The notes: generated from the sequence alone by a model not told the origin. Shown: positions 45,667 through 54,384, counted from the stretch's first letter. The stretch is 64,000 bases of DNA from Sphingobacterium prati (GCF_013167215.1 NZ_JABJWY010000038.1:212765-276764); one strand, 5' to 3'. Made by a program: numbers and translations.

Positions 45667-46632
45667 TTATCGATCAAGTGATAGATTTGGTGTCCAATCC
45701 TTAAATACACGGTGTAAATCAAGGTTATCAGCAGTAGTGTCGGTCAATTGATGGGACCATTTGACACGATTTTGTGACAAGGAGCCTACTCCTGTGTTTT
45801 TATATTCTGCGAAAAAGGCTGTTTTTTCATTTGATTCCTTGCCCCAGTTGTGCCAACCGGCGCCTTCAATAAATTCCGGGAGTTGACAGTGCATAAAGAT
45901 TACTTTCGCATAAGGGCGCCACGGACGTCCTAAATAAAAACTTTTGCTATCTTGGTTGCCGGTGATCTTGCAATTATTAAAGATATAGCCATAGTCAATA
46001 TCAGCAGGAGTAGAAGCTGCCGTGATATAACCACTGTTTTTGCAATGTAATTCACATCGTTCAAACCAAGCCGTAGAAGAGCCGAATATATAATCTACCG
46101 TACCTTCAATATAACATTGATAATAGAGCTGTCTTGCGCCCTTGCCATAGGTATATAAGGTATCTTGAAACCCTAAAAAGCGACAATGGATAAATAGGCT
46201 GCGATCTCCGCAAATCCAGGCGGATACGGCTTGACCTATAGGACCTGAGCTGTTCTCGAACGTAAGATTAATCGCTGTGAAATCTTCGCCATAGCTATAG
46301 AAGCTTGCCGAACCAGAAGTGCCCATTTCTTCGCCAAAGCGATTTTTCTTTTGTGCGTAGTCGTTATAGCTAATCGTCGTTTTGAATTTATCCTCGCCAA
46401 TCAATGTAATATGTTGTTTACTTGCCGGAATAATGATCTTCTCTTGATACTGACCGATTTTGACATATATAGTCGTTTCGTTTTTGCGGAAATCGGGGAC
46501 GGCATTGATCGCTTCTTGGATTGTTTGAAAATCGCCAGAGCCATCTTTTGCTACTACAAAATCATAATTTTTCGCTGCTGAAGCAAAAAGCATAATAGGA
46601 AGTGAAAAAAGAAAAAGTATAATCGCCCGCAT
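45667..46632 (-). CDS. Pectin methylesterase (CE8)
   Basis: A 321-residue secreted enzyme removing methyl esters from pectin. The ATG at 46632 starts the signal peptide (MRAIILFLFSLPIMLFASA). Catalytic blocks: FLGFQDTLYTYG (Gln and Asp), IEGTVDYIFGSSTAWFE (catalytic Asp of VDFIFG) and FYLGRPWRPYAKVIF (Arg). It is the first gene of the leftward pectin string; the strong operator-like palindrome lies 75 bp before its start. Confidence 0.93.
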   Translation of the reverse strand: MRAIILFLFSLPIMLFASAAKNYDFVVAKDGSGDFQTIQEAINAVPDFRKNETTIYVKIGQYQEKIIIPASKQHITLIGEDKFKTTISYNDYAQKKNRFGEEMGTSGSASFYSYGEDFTAINLTFENSSGPIGQAVSAWICGDRSLFIHCRFLGFQDTLYTYGKGARQLYYQCYIEGTVDYIFGSSTAWFERCELHCKNSGYITAASTPADIDYGYIFNNCKITGNQDSKSFYLGRPWRPYAKVIFMHCQLPEFIEGAGWHNWGKESNEKTAFFAEYKNTGVGSLSQNRVKWSHQLTDTTADNLDLHRVFKDWTPNLSLDR

Positions 46633-46707
46633 TTTCAAACTGTTAAATTGGTCAATGAAATTACCAATATTAAAACCTTCGTTAAAGAAAATCCTTTAAA
46701 ATAAATG

Positions 46708-46733
46708 CGCAAACGTTATCGGTGACGTTTGCG
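46708..46733. promoter_or_regulatory. Candidate LacI-family operator, right end of pectin locus
   Basis: A 26-bp palindrome: CGCAAACGTTA (46708-46718), centre TCGG, TGACGTTTGCG (46723-46733). Ten of eleven arm positions pair. It matches the site at 30350-30375 and lies upstream of the first gene of the leftward operon, in a position consistent with control of that promoter. Confidence 0.7.
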
Positions 46734-46789
46734 TGAATTAAATTATTTGATATGTTTCTGCCTATTTATTCGAAATCGGGCAGAATGGT

Positions 46790-46797
46790 TATATTTG
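46790..46797 (+). promoter_or_regulatory. -7 promoter box (TAtaTTTG) of murF
   Basis: Exact TAnnTTTG match, 18 nt before the murF ATG and 57 bp downstream of the operator-like palindrome. Confidence 0.5.
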
Positions 46798-46815
46798 CTC
46801 ATCAAATTTCTAAAT

Positions 46816-48117
46816 ATGGACATCCAATCTTTATATCAGGTTTATAAAAAGTATCCAAGCATTACAACTGATACACGTAAAATTGAGAAGGATAGTATAT
46901 TTTTTGCTTTGAAAGGGGCAAATTTCAATGGAAATACATTTGCAGAACAGGCGCTGGAGATCGGTGCAAGGTATGTGGTCATTGATGAGGAAATTTATAA
47001 AAAAAGCGAACAATATATTTTAGTTGACGATGTGCTTAAAGCTTTGCAGGACCTAGCAAATTATCATCGGAAACAATTAAACATTCCGATAATCGGTGTG
47101 ACGGGGACCAATGGAAAGACAACGACAAAAGAATTATTATATTCAGTTGTCTCTCAGAAATATAAGACCTATGCCACAAGAGGGAACCTCAACAACCATA
47201 TTGGTGTTCCATTGACATTACTGGCTATCGATGCGTCAATTGAAGTTGCCATTATCGAAATGGGTGCTAACCATTTACGAGAAATTGCCTTTTTGTGCGC
47301 AATTGCTGAACCAACTCACGGATTAATTTCCAATGTTGGGAAAGCTCATCTGGAAGGTTTTGGTTCTTTTGAAGGCGTTAAAAAAACAAAAGGCGAACTG
47401 TACGATTGGCTTCAAGATCACCATGGAGTCTTGTTTTTGCAGGCGGATAACGCGCATCTAAGGGAAATGGCTGCTACCCGCCAAATAGCTGATATTGTAA
47501 CATATGGGTTTTCTGAGAATAATGACATCATCGGTAAATTGTTGAAAGCGACTCCATTATTACAGATCTCCTGGAAGAGAAAGGAGGATCAGCATACCTA
47601 TATTATTGATACGCAACTAACAGGGGCATACAATACGGAGAACTTTTTGGCTGCCATCGCGGTAGGATTACATTTCAACATTGTTCCGCAAGCCATCAAT
47701 TCGGGTATTGAAAATTATACGCCGACAAACAATCGCTCGCAAATCATGAATACGGCAAAAAATACAGTGATCTGTGACTATTATAATGCGAATGCAACGA
47801 GTATGGCTGCTGCTCTGGATAATATTAGGATTATCGAAGCGGAGAAGAAGGCTGTTATTCTTGGGGATATGTTTGAGCTTGGCGCTGAATCCTTTGAAGA
47901 ACATAGAAAAATCGTAGATAATGTTAAAAGCATGTTTGTAGATCGTAAGATTCTTGTCGGCAAGGCATTCTTTGAACATAGAAATGATGATGCTGAATTT
48001 TATGAAAATACTTTAGAAGCGAAAGCCGCTCTACTGGAAGATCCAATTGTAGGGGCTACTGTATTGTTAAAAGCATCACGCGGCATGGCTTTTGAAAATC
48101 TGATAGACCTATTATAG
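46816..48117 (+). CDS. murF: UDP-N-acetylmuramoyl-tripeptide--D-alanyl-D-alanine ligase
   Basis: A 433-residue Mur ligase adding D-Ala-D-Ala to the UDP-MurNAc-tripeptide, the last cytoplasmic step of the peptidoglycan precursor. The ATP-binding GVTGTNGKTTTKELL (about residues 94-108), EMGANHLREI and DYYNANATSMAAALDN with the central Mur ligase residues are visible. The ATG at 46816 is chosen because the longer frame from 46729 begins upstream of the -7 box. It stands apart from other cell-wall genes and borders the pectin operon head-to-head. Confidence 0.95.
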   Translation: MDIQSLYQVYKKYPSITTDTRKIEKDSIFFALKGANFNGNTFAEQALEIGARYVVIDEEIYKKSEQYILVDDVLKALQDLANYHRKQLNIPIIGVTGTNGKTTTKELLYSVVSQKYKTYATRGNLNNHIGVPLTLLAIDASIEVAIIEMGANHLREIAFLCAIAEPTHGLISNVGKAHLEGFGSFEGVKKTKGELYDWLQDHHGVLFLQADNAHLREMAATRQIADIVTYGFSENNDIIGKLLKATPLLQISWKRKEDQHTYIIDTQLTGAYNTENFLAAIAVGLHFNIVPQAINSGIENYTPTNNRSQIMNTAKNTVICDYYNANATSMAAALDNIRIIEAEKKAVILGDMFELGAESFEEHRKIVDNVKSMFVDRKILVGKAFFEHRNDDAEFYENTLEAKAALLEDPIVGATVLLKASRGMAFENLIDLL

Positions 48118-48389
48118 GTACTTTTCCTTTTTATAAGGACTGGATTTTAAATTGGTCTCTACGCAGCATGTTCGTGCAATGTTTTCACAGTGAGCGCACT
48201 TAAAAATATGACTTTAACAAGATTTGATCATACGACTTAACGATTGATGATAAGTCCGTACAGGCTAATTTCCTTATTGAGGTATGAATCAAACCCAAAC
48301 GCACCTAAAGTTTTGTCATGTAAGGATTAAATATTGACTAAAATGAGCAAAAACCTCCTGCCAAAAAATGCAGCTCATTTGGAAAAATG

Positions 48390-48397
48390 TACCTTTG
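48390..48397 (+). promoter_or_regulatory. -7 promoter box (TAccTTTG) of truA
   Basis: Exact TAnnTTTG match, 9 nt before the truA ATG. The 289-nt gap after murF shows no other recognisable element. Confidence 0.5.
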
Positions 48398-48406
48398 TGT
48401 CGTATC

Positions 48407-49162
48407 ATGGATAAAAGACGTTTTTTTTTGGAAATAGCCTATTTTGGACAAGGTTATCATGGTTGGCAGATTCAAAACAATGCTATTTCGGTACAGGAAG
48501 TATTGAATAAAGCATTGGAAACTTTGCTACGGGAGCCTGTCGAGACCACCGGAGCAGGAAGAACGGATACAGGTGTGCATGCGAAGCAGTTGTATGTACA
48601 TTTTGATGCTGCCCCTAGAGGGATATTAGCAAATTCAGACCGTTTTATTCATTCACTTAATGCCTTACTTCCGTTTGATGTTGCGGTTAAAAATTTGATC
48701 GAAGTTGCAGATACGGCGCATGCCCGATTCGATGCAACCCATAGATCTTATGAGTATCATCTTCACTTCCATAAGGATCCGTTCATCTATCCCTATTCTT
48801 GTTTCATGCGCGACCGCCCTGATGTGGATAAAATGAACGAGGCTGCTCAGTTCTTGCTGGGTAAGCAAGATTTTGAATGCTTTAGCAAGTCCCATACCCA
48901 AGTATTTACAAATATTTGTGATATTCGTAGAGCAGAATGGTTATGGTACGACGAGCAGAAGCTCGTGTTTCATGTTACCGCCGATCGTTTTTTGCGCAAT
49001 ATGGTGCGCGCTATAGTAGGGACATCTTTGGAGATCGGGCTGAAGGGGAAACCAGCGTCTTTTATGCGGGAAGTTATCAAAAGCAAAAGCCGCAGCAAAG
49101 CAGGAGTATCGGTTCCTGCGCATGGATTATATTTAACAGAAGTAGCGTACCCTTATATATAA
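48407..49162 (+). CDS. truA: tRNA pseudouridine(38-40) synthase
   Basis: A 251-residue enzyme converting U38-U40 in the anticodon arm to pseudouridine. The catalytic block ETTGAGRTDTGVHAKQLYVH (about residues 44-63, with the active Asp) and the C-terminal FHVTADRFLRNMVRAIVGT are family signatures. The ATG at 48407 is preferred because the longer frame from 48368 would contain the -7 box. The ABC transporter gene follows 9 nt after the stop. Confidence 0.95.
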   Translation: MDKRRFFLEIAYFGQGYHGWQIQNNAISVQEVLNKALETLLREPVETTGAGRTDTGVHAKQLYVHFDAAPRGILANSDRFIHSLNALLPFDVAVKNLIEVADTAHARFDATHRSYEYHLHFHKDPFIYPYSCFMRDRPDVDKMNEAAQFLLGKQDFECFSKSHTQVFTNICDIRRAEWLWYDEQKLVFHVTADRFLRNMVRAIVGTSLEIGLKGKPASFMREVIKSKSRSKAGVSVPAHGLYLTEVAYPYI

Positions 49163-49171
49163 AATATTAAC

Positions 49172-50935
49172 GTGAGTCAAGATAAAATAACAGGTAAAAC
49201 CTACGATGTCAATTTGTTACGAAGAATGGGCCGCTATATGCGACCTTATCATACTGCATTTTGGATATCAGTAGCTTTAACAATACTATTGGCAGCCGTG
49301 GCCCCAGCGCTACCGATGCTTATTCAGCATACCTTAGATAGCTATATCTTAAATTTCGATACGGCAGGGTTATCGTATATGTTGATTGCAATGTTGGCAT
49401 TAGTGATTGTGCAGACCTTGATTCGTTATTATCATACCCTGATGACAAATACGCTGGGACAGTCTGTTATTCGGGATATTCGAATTCAGGTATTTAACCA
49501 TATTGTACAGTTACGTCTTAGATATTTTGATCGTACTGCCTTAGGGAAATTGATTACACGGACGATATCCGACCTAGAGACACTTTCCAACATCTTTTCT
49601 GAAGGATTGATCCAGATTATTGGTGATCTACTGCAGTTGGCCGTGATATTGGGGGTGATGTTCTATTCCGATTGGAAATTGACTTTAATCGTACTTATTC
49701 CTATGCCGTTGATGATCGCTGCAACCTATGTTTTTAAAGAGGCGATGAAAGCTGCTTTTATAGATGTCAGGAAATGGGTCTCCAATTTGAATACATTTTT
49801 GCAGGAGCATATCACCGGGGTCGGTATTATCCAATATTTTGCACGAGAAAAGCAGGAGATGGATAAATTTATAGAAATCAATGCGCAGCATCGAAACGCT
49901 CATATCCGTACGAATTGGTACTTTTCTATCTTTTTTCCTGTTTTAGAAATTATTATGGCGATTTCATTGGGTTTGTTAGTGTGGTTTGGAGCCAAGCAGA
50001 TTATGGGCGACGTGATCTCGCCAGGTGTAGTCGTTGCATTTATCATGTATATCAACATGATTTTTAGGCCTATCCGTGAACTGATCGATAAATTCAATAC
50101 CCTTCAAATGGGGATGGTGAGTGCTGAACGTATTTTTGAAGTCCTAGATACCGATGAGATGACCCCAAACTTAGGTACATTGAAACCTGGACATATTAAA
50201 GGGGAAATTACATTCAACCACGTGTGGTTTGCCTATAACGATGAGAGTTGGGTACTAAAAGATGTGAATTTCAGTGTACAGCCTGGCGAAACATTGGCTT
50301 TGGTCGGCGCTACTGGTGCGGGAAAATCCTCTACGATTAATATTTTAAGTCGGTTTTATGAAATCAATAAAGGTGAAATTTTGTTGGATAACGAAAATAT
50401 TCGTGACTACGATCTTGATTATTTGAGAAATACCATAGCGACGGTGTTGCAAGACGTATTTCTTTTTTCAGATACTGTCATCAATAATATCACCTTGGGC
50501 GATCCTTCAATTTCTCGGGAGCAAGTAATCGAAGCGGCCAAAGAAGTAGGGGCGCATGATTTTATTATGCGACTTCCAGGCGGATATGACTACGATGTTA
50601 AAGAAAGAGGGGCAACACTGTCAGCGGGCCAGGCACAATTAATTTCTTTTATTCGGGCATTGGTGCATGATCCGAGAATTCTGATCTTGGATGAGGCTAC
50701 TTCTTCCGTTGATACCGAAACAGAGGAAATGATCCAGCGCGCGATCGATAATTTAATGCGGGGAAGGACATCAATTGTTATTGCCCACCGCTTGTCCACC
50801 ATTCAAAAGGCGGACAAGATTATTGTCTTGGACAAAGGTGAAATTAAGGAAATCGGAACACACCAAGAACTTTTGTCTTTTGATGGTTACTATAAAAAGC
50901 TATACGATCTACAGTTTCATTCTGCGGGAATTTAA
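49172..50935 (+). CDS. ABC exporter, fused permease and ATPase
   Basis: A 587-residue half-transporter with six TM helices (about residues 20-320) and a C-terminal nucleotide-binding domain: Walker A LVGATGAGKSS (about 377), signature LSAGQAQL, Walker B ILILDEATSSVD and H-loop IVIAHRLST. The signature motif is LSAGQ, rather than the usual LSGGQ. A GTG start at 49172 is used; it lies 9 nt after truA. It resembles MsbA/multidrug exporters of the LmrA type; substrate unknown. Confidence 0.93.
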   Translation: MSQDKITGKTYDVNLLRRMGRYMRPYHTAFWISVALTILLAAVAPALPMLIQHTLDSYILNFDTAGLSYMLIAMLALVIVQTLIRYYHTLMTNTLGQSVIRDIRIQVFNHIVQLRLRYFDRTALGKLITRTISDLETLSNIFSEGLIQIIGDLLQLAVILGVMFYSDWKLTLIVLIPMPLMIAATYVFKEAMKAAFIDVRKWVSNLNTFLQEHITGVGIIQYFAREKQEMDKFIEINAQHRNAHIRTNWYFSIFFPVLEIIMAISLGLLVWFGAKQIMGDVISPGVVVAFIMYINMIFRPIRELIDKFNTLQMGMVSAERIFEVLDTDEMTPNLGTLKPGHIKGEITFNHVWFAYNDESWVLKDVNFSVQPGETLALVGATGAGKSSTINILSRFYEINKGEILLDNENIRDYDLDYLRNTIATVLQDVFLFSDTVINNITLGDPSISREQVIEAAKEVGAHDFIMRLPGGYDYDVKERGATLSAGQAQLISFIRALVHDPRILILDEATSSVDTETEEMIQRAIDNLMRGRTSIVIAHRLSTIQKADKIIVLDKGEIKEIGTHQELLSFDGYYKKLYDLQFHSAGI

Positions 50936-50938
50936 TCA

Positions 50939-51457
50939 CTAAATGACACTCTCTTTGGGGATGGTTTCTTCGTCTTGAATATGTGTATTCGCTTTGATTT
51001 CTGATCCTCTACCTACGAGTACATTGGCTCCAATGGAAACATTTGGCCCAACATTCACAAAGTCCTCAATGATTGTGTTGCTTTCAATGACTGCCGAACC
51101 TGAAATGATACAATGATTGCCAATCTGTACATCTGGGGCTATTGTTGCTCCAGGGAGAATAATACAGCCCTCGCCAATTTCAGCTCTTTTGGAAACATAG
51201 GCTTTAGGGTGGATTAGGGATTGAAAATTCCATTCAGGATTTTCCGATACTATCCTTTCACGTAGTCCCGGGTTTTTGACGGCAATGAAGAAGTTTTCTG
51301 TTGCATCTTTAATCTGATGGTGGAGTTGGACCTCATAGTCAAATATATCCTCAATTAACAACGACTTGTCAATAAGCCCTCCTATCTCGATATCCAAATC
51401 TTCGGCAATATCCACTGCTGTTTTCGCATGTGCAGTTGCACCATATATATATAACAT
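50939..51457 (-). CDS. PglD/NeuD-like sugar O-acyltransferase (left-handed beta-helix)
   Basis: A 172-residue protein with an N-terminal small nucleotide-like domain (MLYIYGATAHAKTAVDIAED, glycine-poor compared with PglD) and a C-terminal hexapeptide-repeat beta-helix (EIGEGCIILPGATIAPDVQI, GNHCIISGSAVIESNTII). PglD acetylates UDP-4-amino sugars, and NeuD acetylates sialic acid precursors. The expected PglD histidine-containing catalytic loop is not clear here, so substrate is not assigned. Convergent with the ABC gene (3 nt apart). Confidence 0.78.
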   Translation of the reverse strand: MLYIYGATAHAKTAVDIAEDLDIEIGGLIDKSLLIEDIFDYEVQLHHQIKDATENFFIAVKNPGLRERIVSENPEWNFQSLIHPKAYVSKRAEIGEGCIILPGATIAPDVQIGNHCIISGSAVIESNTIIEDFVNVGPNVSIGANVLVGRGSEIKANTHIQDEETIPKESVI

Positions 51458-51638
51458 GATCTTTTAAATTTGTGCAAAGATAATGCTTTCTGAAAAGAAC
51501 TCCATACAGTCGCTTTTAGCAATACTCGAGGATAGACATTCATGCCCATGCTGAATTGATGAACATAATTATCTTTTAAAAGTCGCAACAAAATAGCCTT
51601 TTCGATTGTTGTGATTTCTAAAAAGAAAGAAAGCTTAT

Positions 51639-51646
51639 TATATTTG
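51639..51646 (+). promoter_or_regulatory. -7 promoter box (TAtaTTTG) of the DUF4293 gene
   Basis: Exact TAnnTTTG match, 21 nt before the ATG at 51668. Confidence 0.5.
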
Positions 51647-51667
51647 TTGATATACAAAAATTAAAAT

Positions 51668-52150
51668 ATGATTCAACGTATCCAAACTGTTTATTTACTC
51701 GTGGCAGGATTAATTATATTCGGCTTATTTTTATTCCCTTATGTAAATTACAGTGATTTAGTAGGTTTGGGAAAGAATGTAAAGGTGACAGGGGTCTATG
51801 GTGTTGCCGCCGGACAGCCTGTGCATGAAGGTGGTTTTGGTTATATCCTTCAGACTATCGTGGCAGCGCTATTAGGCTTGCTCCCGATCTTTACGATATT
51901 CAAATTCAAGCAACGTAAGATACAGATTTTGTTGATATGGGTAGAGATTGTGGCGGTTATCTTTTTCGCAATTTGGCTTTACTCTTCGGCAAGCACACAT
52001 CTGGCTACAGTTGGTCAGTTCTTGGGCGCAGGAAATATTGGGGTAGGCTTCTTTTTACTACCAATATCAATTATTTTTTGTGCGCTAGCATTGGGAGGGG
52101 TACGTCGGGACGAGAAATTGATTCGTTCAGCTGATCGTTTGCGCGCATAA
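51668..52150 (+). CDS. DUF4293 membrane protein
   Basis: A 160-residue protein with four hydrophobic helices (about residues 5-28, 58-80, 84-105, 115-140). It starts MIQRIQTVYLLVAG, a typical Bacteroidota DUF4293 opening. Function unknown. It has its own -7 box and a terminator downstream. Confidence 0.85.
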   Translation: MIQRIQTVYLLVAGLIIFGLFLFPYVNYSDLVGLGKNVKVTGVYGVAAGQPVHEGGFGYILQTIVAALLGLLPIFTIFKFKQRKIQILLIWVEIVAVIFFAIWLYSSASTHLATVGQFLGAGNIGVGFFLLPISIIFCALALGGVRRDEKLIRSADRLRA

Positions 52151-52180
52151 TTTTTATTAACAGGATTTTTAATAGAGAGA

Positions 52181-52203
52181 AGCCACGCTTAACGTGGCTT
52201 TTT
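52181..52203 (+). terminator. Rho-independent terminator after DUF4293 gene
   Basis: AGCCACG / CGTGGCT stem, 5-nt loop, followed by T-rich sequence; it ends 15 nt before the next gene. Confidence 0.85.
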
Positions 52204-52217
52204 AGATGATATAATAT

Positions 52218-52685
52218 ATGACTAAATTTTTCCGTTATGCCACTGTTCTGCTTTTTCTTTGCTTGGCAGGTGGTGCCATTCAAGCTCAGTCTGCGGATTC
52301 ATTACTGGTGGTTGATGATATTCAGTTTGATGTAAAAGGGTATAATATAGATAAAGCAACAAACGAGCTTGTTATTAATTTGTTTGCAATATCTTATAGC
52401 AGAACTCCCCGGGAATACAAAATGAATACGTTCTCAACACAGATCTTTGATCAAAAGAAACAAGCCCATTTCTTTTCGTCGATTCAGATGGGCAACGTCC
52501 GGATTGGATTTGAGGATAAACAGAACTATTTGCATTACTTGCTTGAGGAGGATAAGCCTATAGATATTCAAGTTATTGTGAAGGATTGGAAAAAAACAGA
52601 TAAACCCATCAGTGTAAAGCTTGTTTTTGAAAGTAGTGAAGAGGAAGGCAAATTCCTTGATGTGCCTATCATACTGGATAAATAG
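52218..52685 (+). CDS. Secreted protein of unknown function
   Basis: A 155-residue protein with a clear signal peptide (MTKFFRYATVLLFLCLAGGA, cleavage near AQS). The mature part is about 130 residues, beta-rich and highly charged, without a motif I recognise. It starts 14 nt after a terminator and ends before a bidirectional one, so it is a single-gene unit. Confidence 0.75.
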   Translation: MTKFFRYATVLLFLCLAGGAIQAQSADSLLVVDDIQFDVKGYNIDKATNELVINLFAISYSRTPREYKMNTFSTQIFDQKKQAHFFSSIQMGNVRIGFEDKQNYLHYLLEEDKPIDIQVIVKDWKKTDKPISVKLVFESSEEEGKFLDVPIILDK

Positions 52686-52704
52686 CGGACAGATGATATG
52701 AAAT

Positions 52705-52745
52705 AAAAGAGCGCTGTAATCCTTTAGGGTTCAGCGCTCTTTTTT
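52705..52745. terminator. Bidirectional terminator
   Basis: AAGAGCGCTG / CAGCGCTCTT stem with A and T tracts on both sides, between the converging genes ending at 52685 and 52772. Confidence 0.9.
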
Positions 52746-52771
52746 AGCTCTCGATAATATTTAGTCCGAAA

Positions 52772-53311
52772 CTAACGATTATATCGGATTTGTTGTTTAT
52801 CCAGCATGCCCATCTGATCTTTCATCATTTTTATCTGGTCAGCCAGCAACTTATTTTTATCTGCTTTTTTAGCTTCTTGAAGTAGTTTCTCCGCTTCACG
52901 TTTGTTTCGTTTTGCCATGGCTACACCGGCTAAGCTTAATTTTGCCAATGCGATGTTGTGATCCATATGAAGACCGAGTGTCAATGCTTTTTTGAAATAT
53001 TTTTCGGATTGCATTGGAGCACGTTGGGATTCAATCAATCCGATCAACATATTGTAATAACCGTGTTGTTGCGGAATTAACTGTTTTTCATAATTCGTGA
53101 TTTTTCTTAACCATTTTTCGGCAGTAGCCATATCTTGTTTGCGCATATACCACTGCGCGATAAGCATGTATTCATGGAAAAATACAGTGACAAAGCCAAG
53201 GATTGTGATCAAGATGCCTAGAATTCCCCATCCCCAATTTCCTGTCCAAAATAAAGCAATTGTCCCAATCAGCAATGCACTGCAAATGATGATTCTAACG
53301 AGATTTGACAT
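52772..53311 (-). CDS. Membrane protein with TPR-like region
   Basis: A 179-residue protein with two adjacent TM helices (about residues 5-50), then helical repeats (EKWLRKITNYEKQLIPQQHG, YYNMLIGLIESQRAPMQSEK, AKLSLAGVAMAKRNKREAEK) suggesting TPR motifs. Function unknown; membrane-anchored scaffold is a guess. Confidence 0.7.
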   Translation of the reverse strand: MSNLVRIIICSALLIGTIALFWTGNWGWGILGILITILGFVTVFFHEYMLIAQWYMRKQDMATAEKWLRKITNYEKQLIPQQHGYYNMLIGLIESQRAPMQSEKYFKKALTLGLHMDHNIALAKLSLAGVAMAKRNKREAEKLLQEAKKADKNKLLADQIKMMKDQMGMLDKQQIRYNR

Positions 53312-53533
53312 AAATCTTTGTTTAAAAAATATTTGTGTTCAATTTAATTCTGCAAATATCCGTTAATTTCGTCGTTTAAGCAACTTGTTCAAGTGGTTAT
53401 TTTGTAAAATTATATTTTTTCGTTTTGATGTTAATGGTTAAAGAGGCTATTGAACCATAGGTGATGCCGCAGCTTTAAAGCCGATATGAATACGTACAGG
53501 TGAATAAAATTTGTCATTGCATGCAACTTTATC

Positions 53534-53541
53534 TAAGTTTG
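53534..53541 (+). promoter_or_regulatory. -7 promoter box (TAagTTTG) of ung
   Basis: Exact TAnnTTTG match ending 4 nt before the ung ATG, implying a leaderless transcript. Confidence 0.55.
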
Positions 53542-53545
53542 ATCT

Positions 53546-54220
53546 ATGGAAAAACTGTATGATGACTCTTGGGCCCCGGTGCTGAAACCTTTGTTCAGTC
53601 AGCCTTATATGAAACAATTGTCTTCCTTTGTACAAGAAGAGCGCCAACGCGCGAAAGTGTTTCCTCCAGCTAATCTGGTGATGAATGCTTTCAAACTCAC
53701 ACCACTTTACAATGTTAAAGTTGTTATTTTAGGTCAGGATCCTTATCATAATGACGGTCAGGCGCATGGCCTGTCTTTTTCTGTGCCGGAGGGTATTGCC
53801 TTACCTCCTTCTCTAAAAAATATATTTAAGGAACTTCAGGATGATATTGAAGGGTTTGTGGAGCCTCGATCGGGAGATTTAACAGCTTGGGCCAAACAGG
53901 GCGTATTGTTGCTCAATGCGACATTGACTGTTCAGGCTCATTTGGCCGGCTCGCACCAAAAAAGAGGCTGGGAAATTTTTACGGATAGCATCATCCATGC
54001 TATTTCAGAGCAATGTGAACATGTTGTTTTTCTCCTCTGGGGAAGTTATGCGCAAAAGAAGAGTGTATTAATTGACGCACGTAAACATCTTATTTTGACA
54101 TCGGTACATCCTTCTCCTCTTTCTGTTTATCGCGGATTCTTTGGAAGTAAACACTTTTCGAAGGCAAATAAATATTTAGTGGAACATGGTAAGGTCCCTA
54201 TCGATTGGCGTTTGTCCTAA
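53546..54220 (+). CDS. ung: Uracil-DNA glycosylase
   Basis: A 224-residue family 1 UDG that cuts uracil from DNA. The water-activating loop GQDPYHNDGQAHGLSFSV (about residues 65-82) and the minor-groove loop TSVHPSPLSVYRGFFGS (near 186-202) are intact, and the central KQGVLLLNATLTV block is present. Complements dCTP deaminase at 14 kb, since dUTP raises uracil incorporation. Confidence 0.97.
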   Translation: MEKLYDDSWAPVLKPLFSQPYMKQLSSFVQEERQRAKVFPPANLVMNAFKLTPLYNVKVVILGQDPYHNDGQAHGLSFSVPEGIALPPSLKNIFKELQDDIEGFVEPRSGDLTAWAKQGVLLLNATLTVQAHLAGSHQKRGWEIFTDSIIHAISEQCEHVVFLLWGSYAQKKSVLIDARKHLILTSVHPSPLSVYRGFFGSKHFSKANKYLVEHGKVPIDWRLS

Positions 54221-54238
54221 CTAATTTACCACCAGCCG

Positions 54239-54262
54239 AAAAAAAAACGTCTAAAAGACGTT
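54239..54262 (-). terminator. Rho-independent terminator of the lrp transcript
   Basis: On the minus strand: stem AACGTCT / AGACGTT with a 3-nt loop, followed by a run of nine T. An outer GCCGA/TCGGC pair (54235-54239, 54262-54266) extends it. It also may stop ung. Confidence 0.8.
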
Positions 54263-54286
54263 CGGCAGGTGCGTATCGTTCAAATC

Positions 54287-54373
54287 AAAACATCATCCAC
54301 ACCTCTTCCCTATGGATGGTAGGATCGGGTAAGCAAGGATTATAACAAGACCTTGATATCAGGATGATGTTTT
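54287..54373. other. 87-nt element with perfect 12-bp terminal inverted repeats
   Basis: AAAACATCATCC (54287-54298) and GGATGATGTTTT (54362-54373) pair perfectly. Inside are two short hairpins (CCTA...TAGG near 54309-54323 and CAAGG...CCTTG near 54335-54355), so the RNA could fold as a three-way junction on either strand. It lies in the 3' region of the lrp-like gene, before its terminator. It may be a structured 3'UTR RNA or a small repeat; it is not a recognised family. Confidence 0.5.
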
Positions 54374-54384
54374 CATACGTATCT

